Notes under the pieces: generated by a model
Told to the model about the DNA's origin: nothing
Seen by the model: only the letters and a program-made list of their open reading frames with translations
Databases searched by the model: none
Translations under genes and position numbers: made by a program
Origin: an uncultured Acidobacteriota bacterium
GTDB taxonomy: Bacteria > Acidobacteriota > Terriglobia > Terriglobales > Acidobacteriaceae
Length of the DNA stretch: 64,000 bases
Reading direction: 5' to 3'
Assembly (NCBI GenBank): GCA_903832055.1
Contig: CAILAC010000016.1
Location: forward strand, 310,001 to 374,000
Part shown: piece after piece, positions 49,104-58,017 of the stretch
Layout: the number at the start of each line of letters is the position of its first letter
How positions within the stretch are numbered: the stretch's first letter is position 1

Positions 49104-50756
49104 GTGACCGCGTCTGCACCTAAAGCCATCAAGCTCAACCCCAGCGATAACGTCCTGGTCGCACTCACCAACCTGGCCCAGAGCGAAACTGTCACCGATT
49201 CCGGCCAGTCCTACCGGCTCACTGAAAACATCCCCGGCAAGCACAAATTCGCAGCAGAAGACTTCCCTGTCGGCGCCCAGATCCTGATGTACGGCGTCCC
49301 CGTCGGGCGCACTCGCGAACCGATTGCCAAAGGCGGGCTGCTCACTACCCGTAACGTCGCCCACGACGCCGCCAGCTTCTCCGCCAAGACCGCAGAGGTC
49401 AGCTGGTCCGCGCCCGACATCAGCCCCTGGCGCGAACGCACCTTCCTCGGCTACCACCGCGCAGACGGCCAGGTCGGCACCCGCAACTACTGGCTCGTCC
49501 TCCCCCTCGTCTTCTGCGAAAACCGCAACATCGAAGCCCTCCGTGAAGCCTTTGAAGAGGAACTCGGCTACGGCCGCCCCAAACTCTACCGCCAGCAGGT
49601 CCGCGCCCTGATCAACAGCTACCAAGCGGCAACCCCAGACACACCAACCCCTGAGGCTCGGCCCTCGACACGGCCTTCCCCCAACCCCGTCTTTCCAAAT
49701 ATCGACGGCATCCGCTTCCTCCTCCATCAGGGCGGCTGCGGTGGCACACGCGACGACTCCCGCGCCCTCTGCGGCCTGCTCGCCGGCTACATCCACCACC
49801 CCAACGTCGCCGGAGCCACCGTCCTCAGCCTCGGCTGCCAGAATGCCCAGGTCACCGACCTGCTCGAAGAGCTCCAGAAGCGCGACCCCGCCCGCTCCAA
49901 GCCCGTCTACGTCTTTGAGCAGCAAAAGTCCGGCCTCGAATCCGCCATGCTTTCAGACGCCATCCAGCAAACCTTCGTCGGGCTCATCGAGGCCAATAAG
50001 GCTGAACGCAAGCCCGCGCCGCTCTCCGCCCTGACTGTCGGCCTCAAGTGCGGCGGCTCCGATGGCTTCTCTGGCATCTCTGCCAATCCCGCCGTTGGCC
50101 ATGTTTCAGACATGCTCGCAGCCCTCGGTGGCAAATCTATGCTTTCTGAATTTCCCGAACTCTGCGGCTCTGAGCAGAACCTCATCAACCGCTGCATCGA
50201 TCCCGCCACCTCCGACAAGTTCATTCACCTCATGCGCAGCTACCAGGCACGCGCTAAAGCAGTAAACTCCGGCTTCGAGATGAATCCCTCTCCCGGCAAC
50301 ATCCGCGACGGCCTGCTCACCGACGCCATGAAATCAGCCGGAGCCGCCACCAAGGGCGGCACCTCGCCCGTCAACGACGTACTCGATTACCCCGAATACG
50401 TCCGCGCAACCGGCCTCAGCCTCCAATGCACCCCCGGCAACGATGTTGAATGTGTCAGCGCGCAAGTCGGCGCCGGAGCCAGCGTCGTCCTCTTCACCAC
50501 CGGCCTGGGCACCCCAACCGGCAACCCCATCGCCCCTGTCATCAAGCTCTCGACCAACTCCGCTCTGGCAGAACGCATGGCCGACATCATCGACATCGAT
50601 ACGGGAGCTGTCATTCGTGGCGAAAGCACCATCGAAGAGATGGGCAACGCCATCCTCGACCTCGTCGTCAACGTCGCCAGCGGCACCGTGCAAACCAAAG
50701 CTGAAAGCCTCCGCCAGGACGACTTCATCCCCTGGAAACGCGGAGTCTCACTCTAG
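49104..50756 (+). CDS. uxaA: Altronate dehydratase (UxaA/GarD family)
   Basis: Dehydrates D-altronate (or a related aldonate) to 2-keto-3-deoxygluconate. 550 residues: an N-terminal SAF domain (about 25-105), then the large catalytic domain starting LGYHRADGQVGTRNYWLVLP with cysteine-containing HQGGCGGTRDD, LGCQNAQ and GLKCGGSDGFSGISANPAVG. A low-complexity Pro/Thr-rich insert (about 175-195) makes it somewhat longer than usual. GTG 49104 has GGAGA five bases upstream and is preferred over the longer open frame. It leads a hexuronate operon with the mutarotase, uxuA and the transporter, spacing 28-29 bp or less. Confidence 0.92.
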   Translation: MTASAPKAIKLNPSDNVLVALTNLAQSETVTDSGQSYRLTENIPGKHKFAAEDFPVGAQILMYGVPVGRTREPIAKGGLLTTRNVAHDAASFSAKTAEVSWSAPDISPWRERTFLGYHRADGQVGTRNYWLVLPLVFCENRNIEALREAFEEELGYGRPKLYRQQVRALINSYQAATPDTPTPEARPSTRPSPNPVFPNIDGIRFLLHQGGCGGTRDDSRALCGLLAGYIHHPNVAGATVLSLGCQNAQVTDLLEELQKRDPARSKPVYVFEQQKSGLESAMLSDAIQQTFVGLIEANKAERKPAPLSALTVGLKCGGSDGFSGISANPAVGHVSDMLAALGGKSMLSEFPELCGSEQNLINRCIDPATSDKFIHLMRSYQARAKAVNSGFEMNPSPGNIRDGLLTDAMKSAGAATKGGTSPVNDVLDYPEYVRATGLSLQCTPGNDVECVSAQVGAGASVVLFTTGLGTPTGNPIAPVIKLSTNSALAERMADIIDIDTGAVIRGESTIEEMGNAILDLVVNVASGTVQTKAESLRQDDFIPWKRGVSL

Positions 50757-50784
50757 CCAAGACCGATCACCCGGAGAATCACCC

Positions 50785-51174
50785 ATGCTGAAAGCCGGCA
50801 TCCTCAATCCCGCCATCAATTCCCTGCTCAGCCGCGTCCGCCACACCAACACGTTGGTCATCGCCGACCGTGGATTCCCCTACTGGCCCACGATTGAAAC
50901 CATCGACATCTCCCTCGTCGACGACATCCCACAGGTCATCGATGTCCTCATCGCCATCAAGGCCAACTTCGCCATCGGCAGAGTCTTTGCAGCACAGGAA
51001 TTTCTCGACTTGAATACCCCCTCAACCTGTGGCACCCTCACTCGACTACTCGCCGGTATCCCCATCGAATACGAATCGCACAACGCCTTGAAGAAGCGTG
51101 TTCCTTCCGCCATCGGGCTCATTCGCACCGGCGACACCACCCAGTACTCCAACCTCATCCTTGAGTCTGCATAA
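50785..51174 (+). CDS. RbsD/FucU-family sugar mutarotase
   Basis: 129 residues with the family N-terminus MLKAGILNPAINSLLSRVRH then NTLVIADRGFPYW, the conserved Asp/His region and a C-terminal TQYSNLILESA, where the Tyr/Asn residues bind sugar. RbsD and FucU interconvert anomers or ring forms of ribose or fucose. Here the gene sits 28 bp after uxaA and 28 bp before uxuA, so the likely substrate is a hexuronate or keto-uronate; that is inference from context. The ATG 50785 follows CGGAGAATC. Confidence 0.85.
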   Translation: MLKAGILNPAINSLLSRVRHTNTLVIADRGFPYWPTIETIDISLVDDIPQVIDVLIAIKANFAIGRVFAAQEFLDLNTPSTCGTLTRLLAGIPIEYESHNALKKRVPSAIGLIRTGDTTQYSNLILESA

Positions 51175-51202
51175 ACTCAACCCACCATCGAGGAGCCTCC
51201 CA

Positions 51203-52378
51203 ATGGAACAAACTTGGCGCTGGTTCGGCCCACACGACGCGGTTACACTCGCCGACGCACGGCAGGCCGGGGCAACCGGCATCGTCACCGCCCTCCACGA
51301 AATCCCCCCCGGCCAGGTCTGGTCCGTTGAGGCCATCCAGGCTCGCCAGCAAATCGTCGCCAACGCCGGACTCACCTGGTCTGTTGTCGAGAGCGTCAAC
51401 GTCAGTGAAGAAATCAAGCGCCGCGGCCCCCTCTGGCAGCAGCACATTGACGCCTACATTGCCACCCTCGCCAACCTCGCCGCCTGCGGCATCCGCACCG
51501 TCTGCTACAACTTCATGCCGGTCATTGACTGGCTGCGCACTGACCTCGCATGGCCACTGCCAGACGGCTCCATCTCCATGCGCTTCGACGCAAAATCCCT
51601 CGCCGCCTTCGATCTTTTCATCCTTCAGCGGCCTGGCGCCGAGGCCGACTGGACCGACACCCAGCAGCGCGAAGCCCACGCATATCTCGCCTCCCTGAGC
51701 GAATCCGAGCGCGACCGCCTCGCCCATACCGTCCTCGCCGGCCTCCCCGGCACTGGCGAAGTCTACTCGCTCGACTACGTCCGCCAGGCCATCGCCGCCT
51801 ACGGGCAGATTGGCCGCGACGGCCTCCGCGCCCACCTCGGCCAGTTCCTCCGCGCCGTCTGCCCTGCCGCTGAAGAACTCGGCATCCGCCTCTGCATCCA
51901 TCCCGACGACCCGCCCCGCCCCTTGCTCGGACTGCCCCGCATCGCCAGCACCGCAGACGATCTCCAATTCCTTCTCGATCAGACCGATTCACCGTCCAAC
52001 GGCATCACCTTCTGCTCCGGCTCGCTCGGCGCACGGCCAGACAATGACCTCCCCGCCATGATGCGCCGGGTCGCCAACCGCATCTACTTCGTCCACCTGC
52101 GCTCGACCAAACGCAGCCTTACAGAAGACGCGTTTTACGAGGCCGCCCACCTCGCCGGAGACGTCAACATCGTCGCTCTGATGCAGATTCTGGTGCAGGA
52201 AGAGCGCCGCCGCCGCGCCGCCGGAGACCTGCACCCCATCCCCTTCCGCTCCGACCACGGCAACCAGATCCTCACTGACATCGGCCGCCCCTCGGTTCCC
52301 GGCTACCCCGCCGTCGGCCGTCTGCGCGGCCTGGCGGAGCTGCGCGGCGTACTCACAGCAGTCGAGGCGCTCGTTTAA
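51203..52378 (+). CDS. uxuA: Mannonate dehydratase
   Basis: Dehydrates D-mannonate to 2-keto-3-deoxygluconate in the glucuronate branch. 391 residues, the usual length of the xylose-isomerase-like UxuA family. Motifs: MEQTWRWFGPHDAVTLADAR at the N-terminus, ALHEIPPGQVW, CYNFMPVIDWLRTD, metal-binding CIHPDDPPRPLLGLPRI, FCSGSLG and FVHLRSTKR, and IPFRSDHGNQ. The start is chosen with GAGGAG eight bases upstream. Fructuronate reductase (uxuB), which makes its substrate, is missing from the window. Confidence 0.96.
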   Translation: MEQTWRWFGPHDAVTLADARQAGATGIVTALHEIPPGQVWSVEAIQARQQIVANAGLTWSVVESVNVSEEIKRRGPLWQQHIDAYIATLANLAACGIRTVCYNFMPVIDWLRTDLAWPLPDGSISMRFDAKSLAAFDLFILQRPGAEADWTDTQQREAHAYLASLSESERDRLAHTVLAGLPGTGEVYSLDYVRQAIAAYGQIGRDGLRAHLGQFLRAVCPAAEELGIRLCIHPDDPPRPLLGLPRIASTADDLQFLLDQTDSPSNGITFCSGSLGARPDNDLPAMMRRVANRIYFVHLRSTKRSLTEDAFYEAAHLAGDVNIVALMQILVQEERRRRAAGDLHPIPFRSDHGNQILTDIGRPSVPGYPAVGRLRGLAELRGVLTAVEALV

Positions 52379-52384
52379 GTACAA

Positions 52385-53719
52385 TTGCCGCGCCCCTTTG
52401 TGCATCTGCAACGGCAACACGAAAAAGTCAGTCGAAACGAGAGCCAAGCCCTGCAACCCGCCGCCCTATCATCGAAACTCGGCAGCATCCGCTGGCGCAT
52501 CTGCGCCCTGCTCTTCTTTGCCAACACCATCAACTACATGGATCGCCAGGTCCTCAGCGTCCTCGCGCCCCTGCTCCAGGTCAAGATCGGCTGGAGCGAG
52601 GTCCAGTACGGCTATATCGTCGTTGCCTTCCAGGCCGCCTACGCCCTCGGCCTGCTTTTCGTCGGCGGATTCATCGACAAGATCGGCGTCCGCATCGGCT
52701 ACTCCCTCACCATCGTCTGGTGGAGCCTCGCCGCCATCAGCCACGCCTTCGCCCGCACCCCGCTCGCCTTCGGCATTGCCCGCGTCTTCCTCGGCTTTGG
52801 CGAGTCCGGCAACTTCCCCGCCGCCATCAAGACCGTCGCCGAGTGGTTCCCTAAAAAGGAGCGCGCGCTCGCCACCGGCATCTTCAACAGCGGCACCAGC
52901 GTCGGCGCCATCCTCGTACCCTTCCTCGTTCCCCAGATCGTCCGCCACTTCGGATGGCCCTGGGCCTTCGTCATGACCGGTGCCTTCAGCTTTCTCTGGC
53001 TCATCCTCTGGTGGATCACCTACAAGAGCCCCGAGCACCACCCCAAACTCCGCGCCGAAGAAATGGCCCACATCCGCAGCGACGTAGCCGAAACCACCAT
53101 CACAATCCCCTGGAGCCGCGTCCTCCGCTATCGCCAAACCTGGGGCCTCGTCCTCGGCAAATTCCTCACTGACCCCGTCTGGTGGTTCCTGCTGTTCTGG
53201 CTGCCAAAATACTTCGCCACCGCGTTTGGGCTCAAAATGGACGGCTTCGCCCTGCCCGTCATGCTCATCTACGTCGTCGCAGCGGTCGGCAGCATCTTTG
53301 GCGGATGGCTCCCCGCGCTCGGCCTCAAACTCGGCCTCAGCCTGCGCATCGCCCGCCGCCTCGCCATGCTCGCCTGCGCCCTCTGCGTTCTGCCCATCCT
53401 CACCGTCGGCAGCATCCACAGCCTCTGGCAGGTGGTCGCCGTCATCTCCCTCGCCGGAGCAGCGCACCAGGGCTGGTCAGCCAATATCTACACAGTCGCC
53501 TCAGACGTTTTCCCCCGCGCCGCCGTAGCATCCGTCATCGGCATCGCCGGATTCGGCGGAGCAATCGGCGGCATGATCACCGCCTACGTCGTCGGCCTCG
53601 TCCTCGAGACCTACCACTCCTACTCCGGCATCTTCATCGTCGCCAGCCTCGCCTACATCACCGCCCTCGCCATCCTCCAACTCATGATCCCCCCCAGCGA
53701 ACAAGTCCACTTCGAGTAG
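52385..53719 (+). CDS. Hexuronate transporter, MFS (ExuT-like)
   Basis: A 12-helix major facilitator of the anion:cation symporter group that takes up glucuronate/galacturonate. About 430-444 residues, with the N-terminal helix motif NTINYMDRQVLSVLAPLLQ, the loop FIDKIGVRIGYS, ARVFLGFGESGNFPAAIKT and EWFPKKERALATGIFNSGTS, all characteristic of ExuT/GudP-type carriers. It begins 6 bp after uxuA, so the two are co-transcribed. The start is uncertain (TTG 52385 or GTG 52400), and no strong ribosome site is seen. Confidence 0.88.
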   Translation: MPRPFVHLQRQHEKVSRNESQALQPAALSSKLGSIRWRICALLFFANTINYMDRQVLSVLAPLLQVKIGWSEVQYGYIVVAFQAAYALGLLFVGGFIDKIGVRIGYSLTIVWWSLAAISHAFARTPLAFGIARVFLGFGESGNFPAAIKTVAEWFPKKERALATGIFNSGTSVGAILVPFLVPQIVRHFGWPWAFVMTGAFSFLWLILWWITYKSPEHHPKLRAEEMAHIRSDVAETTITIPWSRVLRYRQTWGLVLGKFLTDPVWWFLLFWLPKYFATAFGLKMDGFALPVMLIYVVAAVGSIFGGWLPALGLKLGLSLRIARRLAMLACALCVLPILTVGSIHSLWQVVAVISLAGAAHQGWSANIYTVASDVFPRAAVASVIGIAGFGGAIGGMITAYVVGLVLETYHSYSGIFIVASLAYITALAILQLMIPPSEQVHFE

Positions 53720-53734
53720 ATTGGCGAGTGCCGG

Positions 53735-54521
53735 GTGCCCCATCCTTGACCCCGCTCTTGGATCAAGGGTGGGATACCACAAATACCAGCCAGCCCTTGC
53801 CGTTGTCTTTCTGGCTGTCATTCCCGCAGGGAATCTGCTTCTGCTTTTAGTTTTTGCCCTTGCCTTTTTGCCTGTCATTCCCGCACGAAATCTGCTTCTA
53901 GTTTTTGCCTTTGCCTTTTTGCCTGTCATTCCCGCAGGGAATCTGCTTCTGCCCCGTTCGTGCACCGCACGAACCCCGGAGGGAGCAGTGGCCTTCAGGC
54001 CACTGAATACCGCCCCAAAAAATGAAGCGGGCTTCAGCCCCGGGCCTTGGCGCAACTGCGGGTGCCCCCTGTCCCTAGCTTTTGGGGACCGGGGATGAGA
54101 TTTCCCCCCTCTCCCCAATCCGCCCCCGGTTTATCTATCTTCGTTTCGTATGAGAGGGCAAATGCCAGGTGCCCCACCCTCGACCCCGCTTTTGGATCAA
54201 GGGTGGGATACCACAAATACCAGCCAGCACTTGCCTTTCTAGCTGTCATTCCCGCAGGGAATCTGCTTCTAGTTTTTGCCCTTGCCTTTCTGGCTGTCAT
54301 TCCCGCAGGGAATCTGCTTCTGCCCCATTCGTGCACCGCACGAACCCCGGAGGGAGCAGTGGCCTTCAGGCCACTGAATACCGCCCCAAAAATGAAGCGG
54401 GCTTCAGCCCCGGGCTTTAGCGCAACTGCGGGTGCCCCCGGTCCCTCGCTTTTGGGGACCGGGGATGAGAGTTCACCCCTCTCCCCAATCCGCCCCCGGT
54501 TTATCTATCTTCGTTTCGTAT
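53735..54521. repeat. Tandemly duplicated palindrome-rich non-coding module
   Basis: Two head-to-tail copies, about 53735-54151 and 54168-54521, run from GGTGCCCCA to TTCGTTTCGTAT. Each contains short palindromes: ATTCCC-GCA-GGGAAT, TTCGTGC-ACC-GCACGAA, GGCCTTCAGGCC, and a GTCCC/GGGGAC stem. The 26-bp unit starting GTCATTCCCGCAGGG occurs three times in copy 1 (53817, 53874, 53925) and twice in copy 2 (54245, 54296). Protein-like frames here lack starts, ribosome sites and family similarity. The remaining 54559-54934 is also non-coding and holds one degenerate copy of the unit (about 54672-54705). Confidence 0.88.
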
Positions 54522-54532
54522 CGGCCGGGTGC

Positions 54533-54558
54533 CCCACATCTCGATTTTGAGATGTGGG
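54533..54558 (+). terminator. 10-bp hairpin after the duplicated module
   Basis: CCCACATCTC (54533-54542) pairs perfectly with GAGATGTGGG (54549-54558) around a GATTTT loop. A partial GGTGCCCC module start precedes it, so it looks like a third, shortened module end. Terminator function is plausible but there is no U-run. Confidence 0.5.
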
Positions 54559-54934
54559 CTTCTCAAATCTCGACTTTCCTCATCATTCTTCCTCTACACC
54601 TTGCCGACAATTAGATCCGATTGACGCACAATACAACTTGGAACCCCTTCTACCAGGCTGTTGCTCTTGCATTTCCTGCTGTCCTTCCCTGTCGGAATCT
54701 GCTTTCGCCCATCAGCATTTCTGGCACACCACAGGACACAAAAAGCGTCATAAACAGCACAAAAACGGGCAGGTAACCAACGCGTAATTCGTTGATATGA
54801 AGAACCTTAACTGGGAAAATCTCGAAAAACACCCCACCCCCCCTTTTTCACCTGAAGCGGGTCGGCCGGGTGCTCCATCCTTGCCGCAGCACCATCGCGA
54901 CAAGGGCGGAAGAGGACACCGGAAAGCGTCAAAT

Positions 54935-55609
54935 TCAAACCACCAGCAGCACATCCAGAAAGCGCGGCCCATGCACGCCCTTGATCCGCGTCATCTCAAT
55001 ATCCGCCGTAGCCGACGGCCCTGAGATAAACGTCGTCGGCAGCGTCGAAGTAGCCTTGAGCCGCGCAAACGCCTCCGGCACTTCTTCGACAATCTGCCCG
55101 GCAAACACCACGCAGAGGTGGTAATCCGGCACCAGCGACAGAATCCGCGCCCCCTGCGCCGCCGCATTTTGCAGCACAATCGAGCCCGTCTCGGCAATCG
55201 CCACCGAGCAGCCCGTCAGCACACCTTCAGTCGCGTCGAGCTGATAAGCGTCAAACCCTTCCGCCAGCGTGAATTCATACCCTTGCGGCAACCACTCCGC
55301 CGGCACGCCCGCCGGAATCGCTAGCCCACGCTTGCCGCGCCCGGCCAGAATCTCCCCAACCGCCGCTGCAATTCCCTCCGGCGCAGCGCGGTAGACGCCC
55401 GCGTCATACTCCAGCAGCCGGTCCGTCAGCAGCTCCAGCAGGCCATCGTGTCCAGCCGTCGCCCGCGTGCCCGTGCGAACATACTTGCGGTCGAGATTCG
55501 CGCACTCGGCAGCGATATTCGCCTCAGCCTGCGCCGGGCTCATGCCCTTGTTCAGCGACACGCGAATGCTCGCCAGAATTCGTGCTCGATGGTCAGAAAT
55601 CTCAGGCAT
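54935..55609 (-). CDS. lutC: Lactate utilization protein C (LUD domain)
   Basis: Third subunit of the LutABC L-lactate oxidation complex. 224 residues with the LUD-domain pattern GCSVAIAETGSIVLQ and LVPDYHLCVVFAGQIVEEVP. C-terminal SGPSATADIEMTRIKGVHGP is the usual LutC signature. ATG 55609 has AGGAG upstream and overlaps the lutB stop by 8 bp. It is the last gene of the lutA-lutB-lutC operon. Confidence 0.93.
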   Translation of the reverse strand: MPEISDHRARILASIRVSLNKGMSPAQAEANIAAECANLDRKYVRTGTRATAGHDGLLELLTDRLLEYDAGVYRAAPEGIAAAVGEILAGRGKRGLAIPAGVPAEWLPQGYEFTLAEGFDAYQLDATEGVLTGCSVAIAETGSIVLQNAAAQGARILSLVPDYHLCVVFAGQIVEEVPEAFARLKATSTLPTTFISGPSATADIEMTRIKGVHGPRFLDVLLVV

Positions 55610-57080
55610 GGTCGCTCCTGTCTGCCGGCTTCGCGCCCGGTGCCTTCTCCTTGGCCCACCAGTCGCGGAAAGACTGCTCCGGCATCGCCTTCAAATCCCG
55701 CGTCTGCGTCCACCCGCTCAGCATCAGCGGCATCCACTCGATAAACCCGTTCTTTGAAACCAGCGCCTTCTGCCCAACCCGCCCAATCCGCTCAGCCATT
55801 GCCAGCCGGCTCGCGTCTTTGAAAAGGAAAGCCGCCGCCTGCATCCCGATGTTCCACAGGCTGAACTTGCCCATCAGCGTCGCCTGATCCTCCTGCACCA
55901 CCTTGCCCCGCAGATGAATCAGCACCTCAGGAATATTGATCTTCACCGGGCACACCTGGTAGCACGCCCCGCACAGGCTCGACGCATAGGGCAGCGACCG
56001 CCCTTCCTCCATCGAATGCAGCTGCGGCGTCAGAATCGCCCCAATCGGCCCCGCATAGACGCTCTCATACGCGTGCCCGCCGGTCTGGTGATACACCGGG
56101 CAGGCATTCAAACACGCCGCGCAGCGAATGCACTGCAAGGTCTGCCGCGCCTCCCTGTCCGCCAGAATCGGGCTCCGCCCGTTATCCAGCAGCACGACAT
56201 GGAATTCCTTGGGACCATCGCCCGGATGCACCCCGCACCACGTCGAGTTGTACGGATTCATCCGCTCGCCTGTCGCCGATCGCGGCAGCGTCTGCAGGAA
56301 GATCTCCAGGTCCTCGAAGCTCGGAATCACCTTTTCAATGCCCACCAGCGAAATCAGTACGTCCGGCAACGTCAGGCACATCCGCCCGTTACCCTCGGAC
56401 TCCACAATGCACAGCCCGCCCGTATCGGCGATGAGAAAATTCCCCCCCGAAATCGCTACTTTGATGCGCAGATATTTCTCCCGGAGGTAGATGCGCGCTG
56501 CGGTCGCCAGGTCCTCCGGCTCCTCGCCCAGCTCCGGCAGGTGCATCTCGCGCTGAAACATCGCCCGCACCTGCGCGCGGTTCACATGCAGCGCCGGCGC
56601 GACAAAGTGCGACGGCCGGTCCTTGCCCATTTGAATAATCAGTTCTGCCAGGTCCGTCTCAATCGGCCGAATGCCATGCGCCTCCAGCTCCCGATTAAGT
56701 CCAATTTCCTCCGAAGTCATCGTCTTGATCTTGATGACTTCCTTTGCCTCATGCTGCTGGACCAGACCGAGGATGATCCGGTTGGCCTCGGCCGCATCCG
56801 CCGCCCAGTGCACATGGCCGCCAGCGCGCGTGCAGTTCTCTTCAAACTGCGTCAGGTAGTGGTCCAGATGCCTGAGCACATGCGCCTTGACCTGGGCCCC
56901 AGACTCACGCAGTTCTTCCCAATCCGGCAGCTCAGCGACGACCTTGTTGCGCTTGCCCTGGATGACGTTGGTCGCGTGCTGCACGTTTTTCCGAGTCTGC
57001 GAATCCTGGAGCAGGTCGCGGGCGGCTTCCGGAAAGTCCCGCGTGTGCCATTGCGATGCGTGCGTCTCGGTTGCCGTCAT
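55602..57080 (-). CDS. lutB: Lactate utilization iron-sulfur protein B
   Basis: Electron-transfer subunit of lactate oxidation. 492 residues: an N-terminal LUD-like domain (KIKTMTSEEIGLNRELEAHG, VAISGGNFLIADTGGLCIVE) and a C-terminal ferredoxin-like part with two cysteine clusters, CIRCAACLNACPVY and CGACYQVCPVK, for 4Fe-4S centres. ATG 57080 has GGAG in its leader and overlaps the lutA stop by 4 bp (ATGA), while the open frame upstream belongs to lutA sequence in another frame. Confidence 0.95.
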   Translation of the reverse strand: MTATETHASQWHTRDFPEAARDLLQDSQTRKNVQHATNVIQGKRNKVVAELPDWEELRESGAQVKAHVLRHLDHYLTQFEENCTRAGGHVHWAADAAEANRIILGLVQQHEAKEVIKIKTMTSEEIGLNRELEAHGIRPIETDLAELIIQMGKDRPSHFVAPALHVNRAQVRAMFQREMHLPELGEEPEDLATAARIYLREKYLRIKVAISGGNFLIADTGGLCIVESEGNGRMCLTLPDVLISLVGIEKVIPSFEDLEIFLQTLPRSATGERMNPYNSTWCGVHPGDGPKEFHVVLLDNGRSPILADREARQTLQCIRCAACLNACPVYHQTGGHAYESVYAGPIGAILTPQLHSMEEGRSLPYASSLCGACYQVCPVKINIPEVLIHLRGKVVQEDQATLMGKFSLWNIGMQAAAFLFKDASRLAMAERIGRVGQKALVSKNGFIEWMPLMLSGWTQTRDLKAMPEQSFRDWWAKEKAPGAKPADRSDHA

Positions 57081-57820
57081 GCTTCCGCTCCTTCCGCGGT
57101 AGCGGCGAGAATCTCGGCAATATGCGCCGTTCGCACAAACGTCCTCTGCCGGTGCAGCGACCCATACAGATGCATCAGGCAACTGTTGTCGACTGCCGTG
57201 CAGACCTCCGCGCCCGTGTTGAGCACCATCCGCACCTTGTCCGCCAGCATGGCCGACGAAACATCCGCATTCTTGATCGAAAACGTCCCGCCAAAACCGC
57301 AGCATTCCTGCGCATTCTGCACCGGCTGCAAGTCGAGCCCGCGCACCTGCTTCAGCAGCCGTATGGGAATATCGCCCAGATGCAGACTCCGCATCGAGTG
57401 GCAGCTCGCGTGGTAGGTCACCTTGTGCGGATAGGTCGCACCCACATCCTCGACCCCCAGCTTGCGCACCAGAAATTCAGAGAACTCATACACCCGTGGC
57501 AGCAGCGCTTCCACATCCGCCACCAGCTTCGCATCGCCATCCATCTCGGCGGCCTTTACATAGTGGTCGCGCATCATCGAGACGCACGACGAGGACGGAA
57601 TCACCACCGTCTCCGCATCCTGATACACCTTCACAAAGTGACGGATGATCGGCACCGCCTCGCGCAGGTAGCCGGTATTCCAGTGCATCTGGCCGCAGCA
57701 GGTCTGCTCCGGGCGAAACTCGATCTCGTGCCCCAACCGCTCCAGCACGTTGACCACCGCCTTCCCCGTCTGGGGAAAAAGCGCATCGTTATAGCAGGTA
57801 ATGAAAAGTGAAACGCGCAC
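57077..57820 (-). CDS. lutA: Lactate utilization protein A (Cys-rich Fe-S oxidoreductase)
   Basis: 247 residues with two CCG domains of the heterodisulfide-reductase/GlpC type: QTCCGQMHWNTGYL and VTYHASCHSMRSL, NAQECCGFGGTFSIKN. It is predicted to hold Fe-S clusters at the catalytic unit of L-lactate dehydrogenase. GTG 57820 with GAGG eight bases upstream is the start. First gene of lutABC. No lactate permease (lutP/lldP) is adjacent. Confidence 0.95.
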   Translation of the reverse strand: MRVSLFITCYNDALFPQTGKAVVNVLERLGHEIEFRPEQTCCGQMHWNTGYLREAVPIIRHFVKVYQDAETVVIPSSSCVSMMRDHYVKAAEMDGDAKLVADVEALLPRVYEFSEFLVRKLGVEDVGATYPHKVTYHASCHSMRSLHLGDIPIRLLKQVRGLDLQPVQNAQECCGFGGTFSIKNADVSSAMLADKVRMVLNTGAEVCTAVDNSCLMHLYGSLHRQRTFVRTAHIAEILAATAEGAEA

Positions 57821-57962
57821 CGGCTAACCTCGACCTAGGCTCGGCTCTTGACAGCCGGAAATCTGAACCAGACCAGTGTACGACGGCCCCGCGACAACTT
57901 GCCAGGTCAATGGGTACTTTATTTCCCTAATGATGTAGTGGGGTCAAATGTGCCTCGCAGTT

Positions 57963-58002
57963 GCCTCATCCTTTCAGCGCTTTATGCGAAAAAGGATGAG
58001 GC
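57963..58002 (-). terminator. 12-bp hairpin downstream of glpK
   Basis: GCCTCATCCTTT (57963-57974) pairs perfectly with AAAGGATGAGGC (57991-58002) across 16 bases, beginning 16 bases after the glpK stop on the minus strand. There is no U-run after the stem; it may be a REP-like repeat rather than an intrinsic terminator. Confidence 0.55.
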
Positions 58003-58017
58003 CCACCACACTGCGCT

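Noticed and set aside
53817-54321. Regularly spaced 26-bp repeats resembling a CRISPR array
   Set aside because: Spacing is 51-57 bp with similar, not unique, intervening sequence, and no cas genes are present; it is a tandem duplication.
53721-54336. Protein-like frames in the duplicated intergenic module
   Set aside because: They read through palindromic repeats, lack ribosome sites and show repeat-derived low-complexity sequence.
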